From contig WRBD01000004.1 in the NCBI GenBank assembly GCA_009779835.1, positions 37,258-101,257 on the forward strand: DNA of 64,000 nt. The letters are read 5' to 3'. This document shows, piece after piece, positions 1-9,168 of the stretch (positions are counted from its first letter, which is position 1; the number at the start of each line of letters is the position of its first letter). The notes under the pieces are model-generated. The model ran no database searches and was not told where the DNA came from. It worked only from the letters and a program-made list of their open reading frames with translations. A program made the translations under genes and the position numbers. Origin of the DNA: Defluviitaleaceae bacterium. GTDB lineage: Bacteria > Bacillota > Clostridia > Lachnospirales > WQUN01.

Positions 1-3000
1 TTGATGAAAACTCTTTTTGGCATCTGATTAGCAGTGCGGCAAACTCCCTCGCAGGTGGAATCGGTGTGCTTAACGCGTTTTCGGGAGAGTTTGCTTCTGT
101 TAGTACGCCGCTAACAGCGGAAAATTATTTAAATTTATTTGCGTTTGTCACTATGAGCCTCGGCGATATTTCGGCATCGCCAACTTCGACTAACTTCGGG
201 GTGCATATGATGCAGGCGTTATCTCCTCCATCGCAAATAATAAGCGTAAGAAATAATCGCGACACGGAAGTTACATTTAATGCACTGCCCGAAATTCCGG
301 GTTGGATTTTATCGCCGAACACGGGTTGGACTGTTCCGACAGGCTCGGGTGTTTCACGCAGTTTTACAATTCAGCCGAATATCGCGGAGCTTGGAATAGG
401 GCGACACGCCCCGGAAATTCGCATTACGGGAAGCGGCGGCGCGGTTGTAACAATTTTGCCCACGGTTGAAGTTGTGCAAGACATTCCCGCAACCGTAAGC
501 GGGCGCGTACACGCAAGCCCCGCGCCGGGCGAGCCGGGAATTTCCAATGTTCAGGTAACGCTTGTAAATATGCATACAGGTGAAAGACGCGGAATGGTAA
601 CAGGTTCGCAAGGCGAATATCTTTTCAGCTATGTGGAAGACGGTGTTTATCGTGTTGTATTTACATCAACGGCAACAGGTACTGCCGCACGCGACGCAAG
701 AATTTCCGCGCCTTTCACAATGACGGGTAACGCGCATGTTATTAATGAAGTAAACTTTTCACTTGGCACAAATTCACGCGTTTTGCTTGTGCGTTTGACA
801 GGTGTGCCAAATCAAAATCCGAACGGCACGCGCTTGGTTCTTGGCACACGCGAACTTACTCCGCCCTCGCTTAACACAGACGATGGTTTTTGGCATATTT
901 TCGGTACCACTGCCTCAAACGCATCACCCGGGGTAATCGGCACGGTAACAGCTTCTTCGCCCGATTTTATCCCCGCAAGCGCGTCGGTTTCCGCCGCAAA
1001 TTATGTTAATAATGTGGCGGTTGTCACAATAAATATGAACGCGGGATTTATTTCCCCGCAATCCAATCCCGATTTCGGAACACTGTCGCTGGGGCTTATT
1101 CCGCCGCCGCAAACCGTTACCATTACAAATAACCGTACAGTACCTGTCAGCCTTAACCCGCTTCCGCGTGTTTCCGGTTGGATTATTTCGCCCGGCACGG
1201 GTTGGAATTTGCCTGTTCCGCCGGGCGGTACGCGCCAATTTACCGTGCGCCCGAACACGGGCGTTTTGGGTGTCGGCGCGCATTACCCCGCGATAAGCGT
1301 AACGGGAAGCGGCGGCGCGTCAACAATTGTGCGCCCTGTTGTGAATGTTTTTCAAGGTACGTCCGGCACGGTTCACGGATTTGTGCAAGCATCGCCCGCA
1401 GGAGCGGGTATTTCCGGTGCGCATGTTACTTTGCTGAACATGGACACAGGATCGCGAACCAACACCACAACAAACGCAAACGGCTTTTATTCATTTGCGG
1501 GTGTTGCCAACGGGACATATCGGTTAGTTTTCACGGCAAGCGGACGAAATGCACGGGTGTCCGATGCAATTATTATGGACGACAATATCGTTAATGTAAA
1601 CGAATCAAATTCCACAACGGGAAATGAGCCGCGCGTTTTATTTGTAAGACTTACCGGTATGCCAAGCCAAAACCCGCCCGGCACAACGGTTTCATTTGTA
1701 GGAGCACGTGAATTTATCGCGCCCGAGCTTAACTCTACCGACGGGTTCTGGAATATTTTCGGAACCACATTGACCAATGCAACAACCGGGGTAATCGGCA
1801 CGGTATCGGTTTCTTCACCCGGCTTTGTTGCTACCACTGTCGCAGTTGCCGCCGCTAATTATGAAAATAATGTAGGCGTTATTACAATTAATATGGCTGA
1901 TTTATCCATGCCTGCCGGCACTATTACCGGAAGGGTAAGCGCGACTGTCGGCGGCGAAGGAATTTCCGGCGCGCACGTAAGTTTGTTCAACGAAGCAACG
2001 GGACAAATCCGCGAAGTAGTAATGACGAACACAAACGGAGATTATCAATTCGTAAATGTACCGAACGGTTCATACAGAGTTGTTTTCACTATGTCGGGGC
2101 GCAATTCACGACACTCCCGGGTTGTAGTAAATAATAACTCACATAATGTAAATCTTTCAGACTTTGCTACCGGCACATCCCATAGGTTGATTATGGTGCA
2201 TGTTACAGGCTTACCCGATGAGTTTCTTCCCGAAACTTCGGTTTTGATTGGCAATGACGAAGTTATTCAAAACGCAGTAACAATGAATTTGTTCACACGC
2301 CAGCGAAGCACTGCCAACAGCGTGGCGGGCGGAATAGGCACGGTAACGGTACGCGTACCGGGTTTTTACGACTATACACGCGCAGTAACCGCATCAGATT
2401 ATGAAAACTTAATCTCTATTGTTAATGTAGATATGTCGGAGAATAAAATTACACCCGGAACAATAAGCGGAAGCGTTCGTCAAACCGCAACGGGCGCGTT
2501 TGTTTCTAACGTAAATGTCACCTTGGTAAACGTGGAAACATTTGAACGCTTACACACAACCACAAACGTAAGCGGCGAATACATTTTTGAAAACGTGCCG
2601 AACGGAACTTATATTCCCGTGTTTACGCTGGCGGGGCGTAACGCAAGGCGCGGAACTCCGGTTGTTGTAAATAACAACGGGCATGTACGAAACAGAACGG
2701 ATTTCTCTACAAGCGCGGCGGCGGGTAATCGCGTTATTTTAGCGCGTGTAGAAGGCTTCCCGGACAACGCCACCCCCTTGCCCTCCGTTTCAATTACAGA
2801 CGGCACGGCAACAAACGCGCTTGTGAATATCGCGGGCACAAACGTATGGGAAATTTTTAGAAGCACCACAGATAATCTTGCGGGCGGGATAGGAAGAATC
2901 AACACAACCTTACAATTTTTCCAGCCCGATTACGCAGATATTTTTTCCGGAGAAGTATACGAAAATAATATCGTTCTTATTGATTTGCTTTTGACGGCAA

Positions 3001-4571
3001 ATTACGGGATAGATGTTTCGCCCGCCGCACTTTCTTTTGGGCGAATTGCCGAGGGTACACAGCCCGCTCCGCAAACCGTTACCGTAACCAACACAGGCAT
3101 GGGAAATGTATTGCTTAATACATTACCCGATGTTCCCGGTTGGGTTTTGGTTCAGGGAGAGCTGTGGGGTCTTACCTTTGCACCGGGTGAATCACGTACA
3201 TTCACTATTTCGCCCGACCCCAATCTTACAAGAGGAACACACAGCCCGGAAATTATCATAACCGGCGGCAACGGTACCCGTGCTGTGATTCAACCCAATG
3301 TTTTTGTTGCGGAACCGCCGCTTTTATTAACCGCCGGTCGCGCGAATTCTTTACGCGGGCATATCGCGCGGATTCCTATAAATGCCGCATATAATCCGGG
3401 AATGACCGAATTGTCGTTCCGCTTGGAATATGACGATACATTGCTTACGCTTATCGGTTATGATATTGGTAATGTATTTGCCGCGAACGAGGGCGAAGGA
3501 AATGAATTTATATTCACCGCTGACGAAAATGTTCACACAAACGGCACGTTACTTACTGCGATATTCGATGTGCAAAGGGGCATACCGTTTGAAGAAATTC
3601 CTGTTCGCATTGTGAATGTCAACGCCAAAAATTCTGCGGACGAAGAAGTTTTTATCGAAAATGAAAACGGTAGCGTTAATCCGGTATTTATTCCGGGCGA
3701 TGTAAATGAGGACGGCGTTGTTGATGCAACTGACCTGTTAATGTTGCGGCAGTTCTTGGCGGGACACTTTGTATACAACCCAATCGAAGGGCCAATGAGA
3801 AGCAGTGAAGCGGCGGATATTAATAAAGACGGCACGGTTGACGACCAAGATGACAGGTTGTTGACCGAAATTTTGGCGGGTCTTGCGGAACAGCCTATTA
3901 CCTTTACATCAGCGCAAAATTTCGGAGACAGTTCCGTAAAACTTTCCGTGGGGCGGGTTCCTGCCTTGCGTGGAAATTTTGTTGAAGTACCTATTAACAT
4001 TGTCACAAACGAAGGCTTTTGGAGCATCGGTTTTTCGGTTAACTACGAGCCGGGTCTGATTGAGTGGGAGTCGCTTACCAATCAGTTACCGAACGATGTT
4101 GAAATATTTCCCGGTCATGTCTCGCCCGGCTCACGTTTCTTTCTTATCACGGGTTATAATTTGGAAGCGAACATCGAAAACGAGGGTTATACAATTATGA
4201 CTTTGGGCTTTAATGTTTTGGACGATGCCGATTTAGGCACAGCACATATTTCCTTGGGAAATAATGCGTTTGCCTCAAATGTTTCTTATATGATGAGTTC
4301 CGTTGAATCGGAAGCCGGTTACGTTCTTATTCGCAATGAAAACTTTATAGTCGGTGACCTTCTCGGTACCGGACGTGTAACAAGTGCAGAAGCAACTGCG
4401 CTGGCGGTGTATCTGTTAAGTGAAAACAAGAGCAACCCCATTGCCGATATAAACTGCGACGGCGATATAGATATCTCTGACCTTATTCGCCTTTCGCGAC
4501 GGCTTGTCGGCATTTACAGTACACTTTGCCCGCACGGTGGATGTTCAAGATGCGGATATAATACTCGTTAA
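1..4571 (+). CDS. Large secreted cohesin/dockerin surface protein, 5' end outside the window
   Basis: The reading frame is open from the first bases, so the true start and any signal peptide lie upstream; the visible part is about 1,520 residues. It is modular. Beta-sandwich blocks with an ASH-like look (around 160-480, 1045-1360 and 3000-3310, each with a PQTVTVTN-like strand and SPGTGW) alternate with four carboxypeptidase-regulatory-like/SdrD-type modules (start near 495, 1375, 1925, 2465; pattern GxVxAS...GISxxxVTLxNxxTG...GxYxFxxVxNGxYRxVF). The 3' part has two cohesin-like domains (about 3325-3660 and 3940-4320), a dockerin-like pair of calcium loops between them (GDVNEDGVVDATD and ADINKDGTVD, about 3697-3890) and a second dockerin at the C-terminus (about 4350-4520). 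It ends in a short Cys/His-rich tail. Cohesins bind dockerins, so a scaffold or cell-surface adaptor role is inferred; no catalytic domain is visible. Confidence 0.85.
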   Translation, partial: DENSFWHLISSAANSLAGGIGVLNAFSGEFASVSTPLTAENYLNLFAFVTMSLGDISASPTSTNFGVHMMQALSPPSQIISVRNNRDTEVTFNALPEIPGWILSPNTGWTVPTGSGVSRSFTIQPNIAELGIGRHAPEIRITGSGGAVVTILPTVEVVQDIPATVSGRVHASPAPGEPGISNVQVTLVNMHTGERRGMVTGSQGEYLFSYVEDGVYRVVFTSTATGTAARDARISAPFTMTGNAHVINEVNFSLGTNSRVLLVRLTGVPNQNPNGTRLVLGTRELTPPSLNTDDGFWHIFGTTASNASPGVIGTVTASSPDFIPASASVSAANYVNNVAVVTINMNAGFISPQSNPDFGTLSLGLIPPPQTVTITNNRTVPVSLNPLPRVSGWIISPGTGWNLPVPPGGTRQFTVRPNTGVLGVGAHYPAISVTGSGGASTIVRPVVNVFQGTSGTVHGFVQASPAGAGISGAHVTLLNMDTGSRTNTTTNANGFYSFAGVANGTYRLVFTASGRNARVSDAIIMDDNIVNVNESNSTTGNEPRVLFVRLTGMPSQNPPGTTVSFVGAREFIAPELNSTDGFWNIFGTTLTNATTGVIGTVSVSSPGFVATTVAVAAANYENNVGVITINMADLSMPAGTITGRVSATVGGEGISGAHVSLFNEATGQIREVVMTNTNGDYQFVNVPNGSYRVVFTMSGRNSRHSRVVVNNNSHNVNLSDFATGTSHRLIMVHVTGLPDEFLPETSVLIGNDEVIQNAVTMNLFTRQRSTANSVAGGIGTVTVRVPGFYDYTRAVTASDYENLISIVNVDMSENKITPGTISGSVRQTATGAFVSNVNVTLVNVETFERLHTTTNVSGEYIFENVPNGTYIPVFTLAGRNARRGTPVVVNNNGHVRNRTDFSTSAAAGNRVILARVEGFPDNATPLPSVSITDGTATNALVNIAGTNVWEIFRSTTDNLAGGIGRINTTLQFFQPDYADIFSGEVYENNIVLIDLLLTANYGIDVSPAALSFGRIAEGTQPAPQTVTVTNTGMGNVLLNTLPDVPGWVLVQGELWGLTFAPGESRTFTISPDPNLTRGTHSPEIIITGGNGTRAVIQPNVFVAEPPLLLTAGRANSLRGHIARIPINAAYNPGMTELSFRLEYDDTLLTLIGYDIGNVFAANEGEGNEFIFTADENVHTNGTLLTAIFDVQRGIPFEEIPVRIVNVNAKNSADEEVFIENENGSVNPVFIPGDVNEDGVVDATDLLMLRQFLAGHFVYNPIEGPMRSSEAADINKDGTVDDQDDRLLTEILAGLAEQPITFTSAQNFGDSSVKLSVGRVPALRGNFVEVPINIVTNEGFWSIGFSVNYEPGLIEWESLTNQLPNDVEIFPGHVSPGSRFFLITGYNLEANIENEGYTIMTLGFNVLDDADLGTAHISLGNNAFASNVSYMMSSVESEAGYVLIRNENFIVGDLLGTGRVTSAEATALAVYLLSENKSNPIADINCDGDIDISDLIRLSRRLVGIYSTLCPHGGCSRCGYNTR

Positions 4572-4592
4572 CCTCCGCACAAATTTTAATGA

Positions 4593-4643
4593 AAAGGCAT
4601 AGTATACTCCATGAAGTCTTTTGGGAGTGTGTACTATGCCTTT
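4593..4643 (+). promoter_or_regulatory. Leader hairpin covering the SD and start codon of the next gene
   Basis: A perfect 12-bp inverted repeat (AAAGGCATAGTA at 4593-4604 and its complement at 4632-4643) continues inward with ACTCC (4606-4610) pairing to GGAGT (4624-4628). The right arm contains the ATG at 4636 and the inner stem contains the GGGAG ribosome binding site. As RNA this would hide both from ribosomes. It could instead be a terminator for the upstream gene, but only a weak T-run follows. Confidence 0.55.
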
Positions 4644-5670
4644 AGTTTTCCCGCCCGCACCAACTGCGTATTTTAAACGCACGAACGAAGTGCAGAATGA
4701 ATCGCAAAAAGCTGAACACAGGAACGATTGTGGGCTTAGGTTATACCCGCTTAACCCGGAGCGTTCACAAAAAAACAGAAGAACCATGCCTGTTGAGCCT
4801 TTGACGCGTACTAAAATGCCGCATATGATGCCGCCACATAAAGTCGCCCCACTGCAACACTTGTTAAAACAGCCGCAATCGCGTCCCCCTATGGTGCCGC
4901 CGCAATTTAATCCGCCGCGGCAAATGCCGCAGTTCACACCGCCGCCGATGGTTCCGCAAATGCCGCAGTTCACAAAGCCGCCGATGATTCCGCAAACGCC
5001 GCCCGAAAAAGCAGCCGAACAATTTCGCCGCATGAACAGAACCCTTCCCGACGGAGTTCGATACGAGCCACTGGACGATGAAATCATGCAAATTTTACGT
5101 CAGAATAATATCGTAAAAAACCTTCAGCCCGCGGCTCAAATGCCTGAAACTCCGCCAACTCCACCAGCTCCGCCGACTTCGCCAACTCCACCAGCTCCGT
5201 CAACTTCGCAACCTTTCAGTGCGCGCACGCCGATGATTCCCTTTCAACCGCCCGCGCCCGCACCGTCGCAAACCTTACCCCCTGAAACCGCAGAAACGCT
5301 CAAGCGTCTGGCGCAGGACGAACGTAATGCGTTTATTTTATACACACATTTTGCAGAAAATGAACAAGAAGAAAAAATAAAAGAACCCTTTGCAATTTTA
5401 GCAAAGGATTCCAAATCAAGGCTGGAATTATACACCACGCTTCTTGAACAAGATTTTAAGGAAAATTTCATACCGCAAGAAGCGGAAATTAACACGGAAA
5501 TTGAAATTTCAGATGCAATAACCCTCGCGCTTTCCGCAGAAAACAAAGGACTAATCGCACTGGGAAATCTTTTGGATTTAACTGCCGACACCTCCGCAGA
5601 AAAATCACTCGGGCGGGTGTTAAACCGAAAAATTATCGGGCATCAATTACTGCTTTCGCTTAAATATTAA
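4636..5670 (+). CDS. Proline-rich protein with C-terminal ferritin-like helical domain
   Basis: The ATG at 4636 has GGGAG eight bases upstream, which is better than the in-frame TTG at 4621. The product is 344 residues. Residues ~50-125 and ~160-220 are very rich in Pro, Met and Gln with short repeats (MPQFTPPPMVPQ, MPQFTKPPMIPQ; then PPTPPAPPTSP). Residues ~225-344 form helices with the pattern of a rubrerythrin/ferritin-like four-helix bundle (LAQDERNAFILYTHFAE, later ALSAENKGLIALGNLL); the acidic residues and spacing fit the fold but a full di-metal ligand set is not evident. No signal peptide or membrane segment. Function unknown; a spore-coat-like or structural role is possible, because coat proteins are often of this composition. 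It stands alone, convergent with thrC two bases away. Confidence 0.75.
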   Translation: MPLVFPPAPTAYFKRTNEVQNESQKAEHRNDCGLRLYPLNPERSQKNRRTMPVEPLTRTKMPHMMPPHKVAPLQHLLKQPQSRPPMVPPQFNPPRQMPQFTPPPMVPQMPQFTKPPMIPQTPPEKAAEQFRRMNRTLPDGVRYEPLDDEIMQILRQNNIVKNLQPAAQMPETPPTPPAPPTSPTPPAPSTSQPFSARTPMIPFQPPAPAPSQTLPPETAETLKRLAQDERNAFILYTHFAENEQEEKIKEPFAILAKDSKSRLELYTTLLEQDFKENFIPQEAEINTEIEISDAITLALSAENKGLIALGNLLDLTADTSAEKSLGRVLNRKIIGHQLLLSLKY

Positions 5671-5672
5671 CT

Positions 5673-7103
5673 TTATAATATTTCTAAAACAGTGTTTTTC
5701 ATTTCGCCGATTTCAACGGCTTTATTGTGCAAAATTTCTTTGTTTTTTAAGTCCCTGAATTGCTCGGGGACTTCTTGTTTTGTAAGCTCTGACATTTGTT
5801 CGAGAAGGGCGAAGTCGTCGTATTTTTCGTATTTTGAGTCAAGGCTTGTCATTACGGTTTTTGCGAATTTGTACGGGCTTGCGGTTGAAACTATTACGGT
5901 TTTTTCGTTGGACTTTGCGTATTTTTCATATGCGGTGTAGGCGACGGCGGTGTGCGGGTCAATTAAGTAGCCCTGCGATGCGAAAACTTTTTTAATTGCG
6001 TCACGGGATTCATTTTCCGTTGCATAGAAGCCAATAAAATCTTCGGGAACAGTCATTTCAAATTTCTTCTTGCCCGAAAGACAATTTAATTTTTCAAGTG
6101 AGCCGTCAAGGGCGTAAACCAATCGCTCGAAATTGCTTGGAATAAGAATATCCATAGACGGAGACGACGTGAGATAAAACGGGCGGTTTGAATCGAAAGT
6201 TCCCGTTTCAAAATAATCGTAAAGCACTTTATTTTCGTTGCTTGCGCAAATTAATTTGCTAACTGGAAGCCCCATTTTTTTCGCATAATACCCCGCCAAA
6301 ATATTTCCAAAATTCCCTGTGGGTACAATAAAATTAACGGGGGTGTCAGCCGCCATTCCACCCTTAACAAGTTGCGAATACGCATAAAAATAATAAACAA
6401 TTTGCGGAATTAGCCTGCCTGTGTTAATCGAGTTAGCCGAAGAAAACTCGTAACCGTTTTCCGCAAGTTGTGCGTTAAGTTGAGCATCAAGAAAGATCCG
6501 CTTTACCTCGCTTTGCGCATCGTCGAAATTGCCCTTTACGCCGACTACAAATACATTTTTTCCCGTTTGTGTAATCATATGCTGTTTTTGAATTACGCTA
6601 ACGCCGTTTTCGGGATAAAAAACAATTATTTTTATGCCGTCAATATCTTTAAAGCCTTCTAATGCGGAAACTCCCGTGTCGCCCGAAGTTGCGGTTAAAA
6701 TTACCTGCGTTTTCGGGTTCTCCGTTTTTTTCAACGATGTCTGCATTAAATGCGGCAACAATGATAATGCCATATCTTTAAACGCCAAAGTTTTCCCGTG
6801 AAACAGCTCCAAAAACGAAACTTGCGGCGTTTGAAAAAGCGGTGCGATATCCGGCGCGGAAAAATTTGTTTTGTTATACGCACTGTCAACACAATGCGTT
6901 ATCTCGTCGGGCGTGAAGTCCGTCAGATAATGCCGCATAATTTCAATTGCATGGGCATTATAATCTGAACGCTCATTGGGAATTCCGCACAAAGACGGAA
7001 TTTCTTCGGGAACATAAAGCCCTCCGTCGTCCGCAATTCCCTTTACAATTGTTTGTGAAGCCGTTAAGGCGGTTTTATTTCCGCGTGTGCTAAAATACCT
7101 CAT
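5673..7103 (-). CDS. thrC: Threonine synthase
   Basis: Converts O-phosphohomoserine to threonine with PLP, the last step of threonine synthesis in the cytoplasm. The N-terminus MRYFSTRGN and the block TLAFKDMAL (PLP lysine in FKD) followed by ATSGDTGVSALEG are characteristic of the long ThrC class. The protein is 476 residues, normal for this class. I chose the ATG at 7103 because it starts the conserved N-terminus and overlaps the stop of thrB as ATGA, with GGAG upstream inside thrB. An upstream in-frame start at 7151 would add 16 unrelated residues. Co-transcribed and probably translationally coupled with thrB. Confidence 0.95.
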   Translation of the reverse strand: MRYFSTRGNKTALTASQTIVKGIADDGGLYVPEEIPSLCGIPNERSDYNAHAIEIMRHYLTDFTPDEITHCVDSAYNKTNFSAPDIAPLFQTPQVSFLELFHGKTLAFKDMALSLLPHLMQTSLKKTENPKTQVILTATSGDTGVSALEGFKDIDGIKIIVFYPENGVSVIQKQHMITQTGKNVFVVGVKGNFDDAQSEVKRIFLDAQLNAQLAENGYEFSSANSINTGRLIPQIVYYFYAYSQLVKGGMAADTPVNFIVPTGNFGNILAGYYAKKMGLPVSKLICASNENKVLYDYFETGTFDSNRPFYLTSSPSMDILIPSNFERLVYALDGSLEKLNCLSGKKKFEMTVPEDFIGFYATENESRDAIKKVFASQGYLIDPHTAVAYTAYEKYAKSNEKTVIVSTASPYKFAKTVMTSLDSKYEKYDDFALLEQMSELTKQEVPEQFRDLKNKEILHNKAVEIGEMKNTVLEIL

Positions 7104-7999
7104 AAAATTTGCGCTCCTTCCAAATCTGTGTGTAAAATTTGTATTTCCCATGCGTTGTCCAGTTCTTGTAAGTGAAGCTTCATTTTTTCCGCGAAAGATT
7201 TTTCGTTTTTTCGCGTGGTTATCGCAATTATTGTCGGGCCCGCGCCGCTCATAAAAACGCCTTTCGCGCCTTCGTTTTTCGCGTGTTCAAAAATTTTATC
7301 CATGCCGGGGATAAATGCTCCCCTGAATGGTTGATGTATTCTGTCATTTACAGAAACAGGCAGATTATCCCAGTTTTTACTCATCATCGAGGCAATAAAT
7401 AAAGACGCACGCGAAATATTAAAAATTACGTCCGCCTTTGAATATCCGGAGGGAAGAATGCGCCGCGCCTTCGCGGTGGATAGTTGAAAATCGGGAATAA
7501 ACGTCACAAAAGAAAGCTCGTCCGACGGGGAAATTTTAATATGATGAAGAATTTTCTCTTCGCCTTCCAAAACAGCTACGATTAATCCGCCGTAAACCGC
7601 AGGCGCAACATTGTCCGGGTGGCCTTCAATTTGACACGCCATTTGTGCAAGCTCGTCCTTTGTCATGGGCTTGCCCGTGAGTTCATTTGCCGCGAAAAGT
7701 CCCGCCACAATACATGCCGAACTGCTCCCAAGCCCGCGTGTCATAGGAATTTTATCGTATTGAGTGAGTTTCAGCTTAGGCATTTTTTTTCCGATTTTAT
7801 CGTAAAACCGTGTTATTACCTGATAAATTAAATTATCTTCCGTAGTCATAAACATTGACGGGGTTTCCGATTTGATTTCAATTAAAAAGCGGTCGGATTC
7901 TTCAACTATAAGCTCGTTGTATAAATTCAAAGCCATTCCGAAGCAATCGAAACCGGGACCCATATTCGCTGTGGTCGCCGGGACTTTTATTTTGAACAT
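7100..7999 (-). CDS. thrB: Homoserine kinase
   Basis: Phosphorylates homoserine with ATP to give the substrate of ThrC. It is a GHMP kinase: N-terminal VPATTANMGPGFDCFG, the ATP-binding MTRGLGSSSACIVAG at about residues 86-100 and the C-terminal GVFMSGAGPTIIAI are all present. The length of 299 residues is usual. The ATG at 7999 opens the conserved N-terminus and has AGGGGTG upstream; 39 extra residues of the longer open frame are not conserved-looking and lie across the divergent promoter. First gene of a two-gene operon, overlapping thrC by four bases. Confidence 0.95.
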   Translation of the reverse strand: MFKIKVPATTANMGPGFDCFGMALNLYNELIVEESDRFLIEIKSETPSMFMTTEDNLIYQVITRFYDKIGKKMPKLKLTQYDKIPMTRGLGSSSACIVAGLFAANELTGKPMTKDELAQMACQIEGHPDNVAPAVYGGLIVAVLEGEEKILHHIKISPSDELSFVTFIPDFQLSTAKARRILPSGYSKADVIFNISRASLFIASMMSKNWDNLPVSVNDRIHQPFRGAFIPGMDKIFEHAKNEGAKGVFMSGAGPTIIAITTRKNEKSFAEKMKLHLQELDNAWEIQILHTDLEGAQIL

Positions 8000-8036
8000 T
8001 CTTACACACCCCTGTTGCTTTTGTTTGCGCATATGG

Positions 8037-8042
8037 ATTATA
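8037..8042 (-). promoter_or_regulatory. -10 box candidate for thrBC
   Basis: On the minus strand a perfect TATAAT lies 38 bases before the thrB start. The hexamer 17 bp upstream (TTTTCT) is a poor -35. The same 75-bp gap must also hold the divergent rhomboid promoter; TATATT at 8039-8044 on the plus strand is a possible -10 for it, so the two promoters would overlap face to face. Confidence 0.4.
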
Positions 8043-8076
8043 TTAGTTTTTGCAGGAAAAGAAAAGAGGAAGAAGA

Positions 8077-9168
8077 ATGTTCGCACAATTTTCCGCGTTA
8101 TTGTATAGTTTAGCAAAAAACGAAGACTACCAACTTCCCGTATCCGACGGCGAAACTATCTCCGACGCAACATATTGGATCGCTCAAAAATCTGAGATGG
8201 CAACAGTGTTATCGCTTTATGTATTTAATGCCGAAAAAACAAATATGCAAATGCTTCTTGAATACGAAAAAAATATACGTTCCGACTGGGAATCAAATGC
8301 ACACAATTTCGGGCATCTGGTGGGTGTTTTTGTGATTGCGGGCGGTGATGCTTCAATGTTTGACGGTGTGGAATTTGATGAATATTACGGGCAACAAATT
8401 CATATCAGTTTTTGGCATATAAATCTTGAAACGGGCGAGATTACCGTGCCAAAAGGTCAGCCGAAAAAATTATTTAATCTTCGCGAAATGATTTCTAATG
8501 CGTACAAAGAAATGAGCAACACAACCGAAGAAACCACTTTTACGGAAATAAAAAGCCGTGTCGAAATCCCTCGCTCTGTGGCGAAGCATCGCTGGCCGAT
8601 TATTTCAATCGCGGTAATTTTAATCAACGCATTAATTCTAGGTTTTATGTATTTAGAGGGCTACAACGAGAACAATATTATGGTTCCTGTGCGTTTTGGC
8701 GCGCTCGTTTCTGAAAATGTAATCTACAAGGGCGAATGGCACAGGCTTTTTAACGCGATGTTTTTGCATTTCAACTTCGGTCATTTTTTCTCTAACGCCT
8801 TTGGAATACTTATTTTCGGTACACGCCTTGAACGATATCTCGGACGAAGAATGTTTTGCAGCGTGTATATTTTTTCGGGTCTGCTTGGTTCGGTTTTCAC
8901 ATTGATTCATTCGTATTATTTTCAGCCGCACGCTATATCGGCAGGTGCTTCGGGCGCGGTTTACGGAATAGTCGGCGCGGTTTTTATTTACACTCGAATT
9001 ACAAAACGCTCCATAGAAGGAATCGGTTGGTATATAATGTTAATCTATATCGGGCTGGGCTTCGTCATAGGCTTCGCAACACCCGGCATAGGAAACTTTG
9101 CACACCTTGGCGGGCTTATCGGCGGAATATTAATCGGCGGCGTGTATGCTATGGCTTGTAAAAAATAA
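8077..9168 (+). CDS. Rhomboid family intramembrane serine protease
   Basis: A 363-residue membrane protein. Residues 1 to ~170 are a soluble cytoplasmic domain of unknown type (it resembles the N-terminal domains of Firmicute rhomboids such as GluP). A first membrane helix near residues 178-196 is followed by the rhomboid core: WHRLFNAMFLHFNFGHFFSN with its His/Asn set, the catalytic serine in GASGAVYG, and the catalytic histidine in FAHLGGLIGG near the C-terminus. It would cleave membrane-spanning substrates within the bilayer. The ATG at 8077 has AGAGGAAGA just upstream. It diverges from thrB and its 3' end overlaps the convergent pssA by 20 bases. The substrate is not indicated by context. 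Confidence 0.92.
   Translation: MFAQFSALLYSLAKNEDYQLPVSDGETISDATYWIAQKSEMATVLSLYVFNAEKTNMQMLLEYEKNIRSDWESNAHNFGHLVGVFVIAGGDASMFDGVEFDEYYGQQIHISFWHINLETGEITVPKGQPKKLFNLREMISNAYKEMSNTTEETTFTEIKSRVEIPRSVAKHRWPIISIAVILINALILGFMYLEGYNENNIMVPVRFGALVSENVIYKGEWHRLFNAMFLHFNFGHFFSNAFGILIFGTRLERYLGRRMFCSVYIFSGLLGSVFTLIHSYYFQPHAISAGASGAVYGIVGAVFIYTRITKRSIEGIGWYIMLIYIGLGFVIGFATPGIGNFAHLGGLIGGILIGGVYAMACKK

Noticed and set aside
3533..4027. Long antisense open frames over the large surface gene, and similar ones over purH, purD, dnaE and dus
   Set aside because: They lack ribosome binding sites and known motifs, and arise from codon bias of the strongly supported genes on the other strand.
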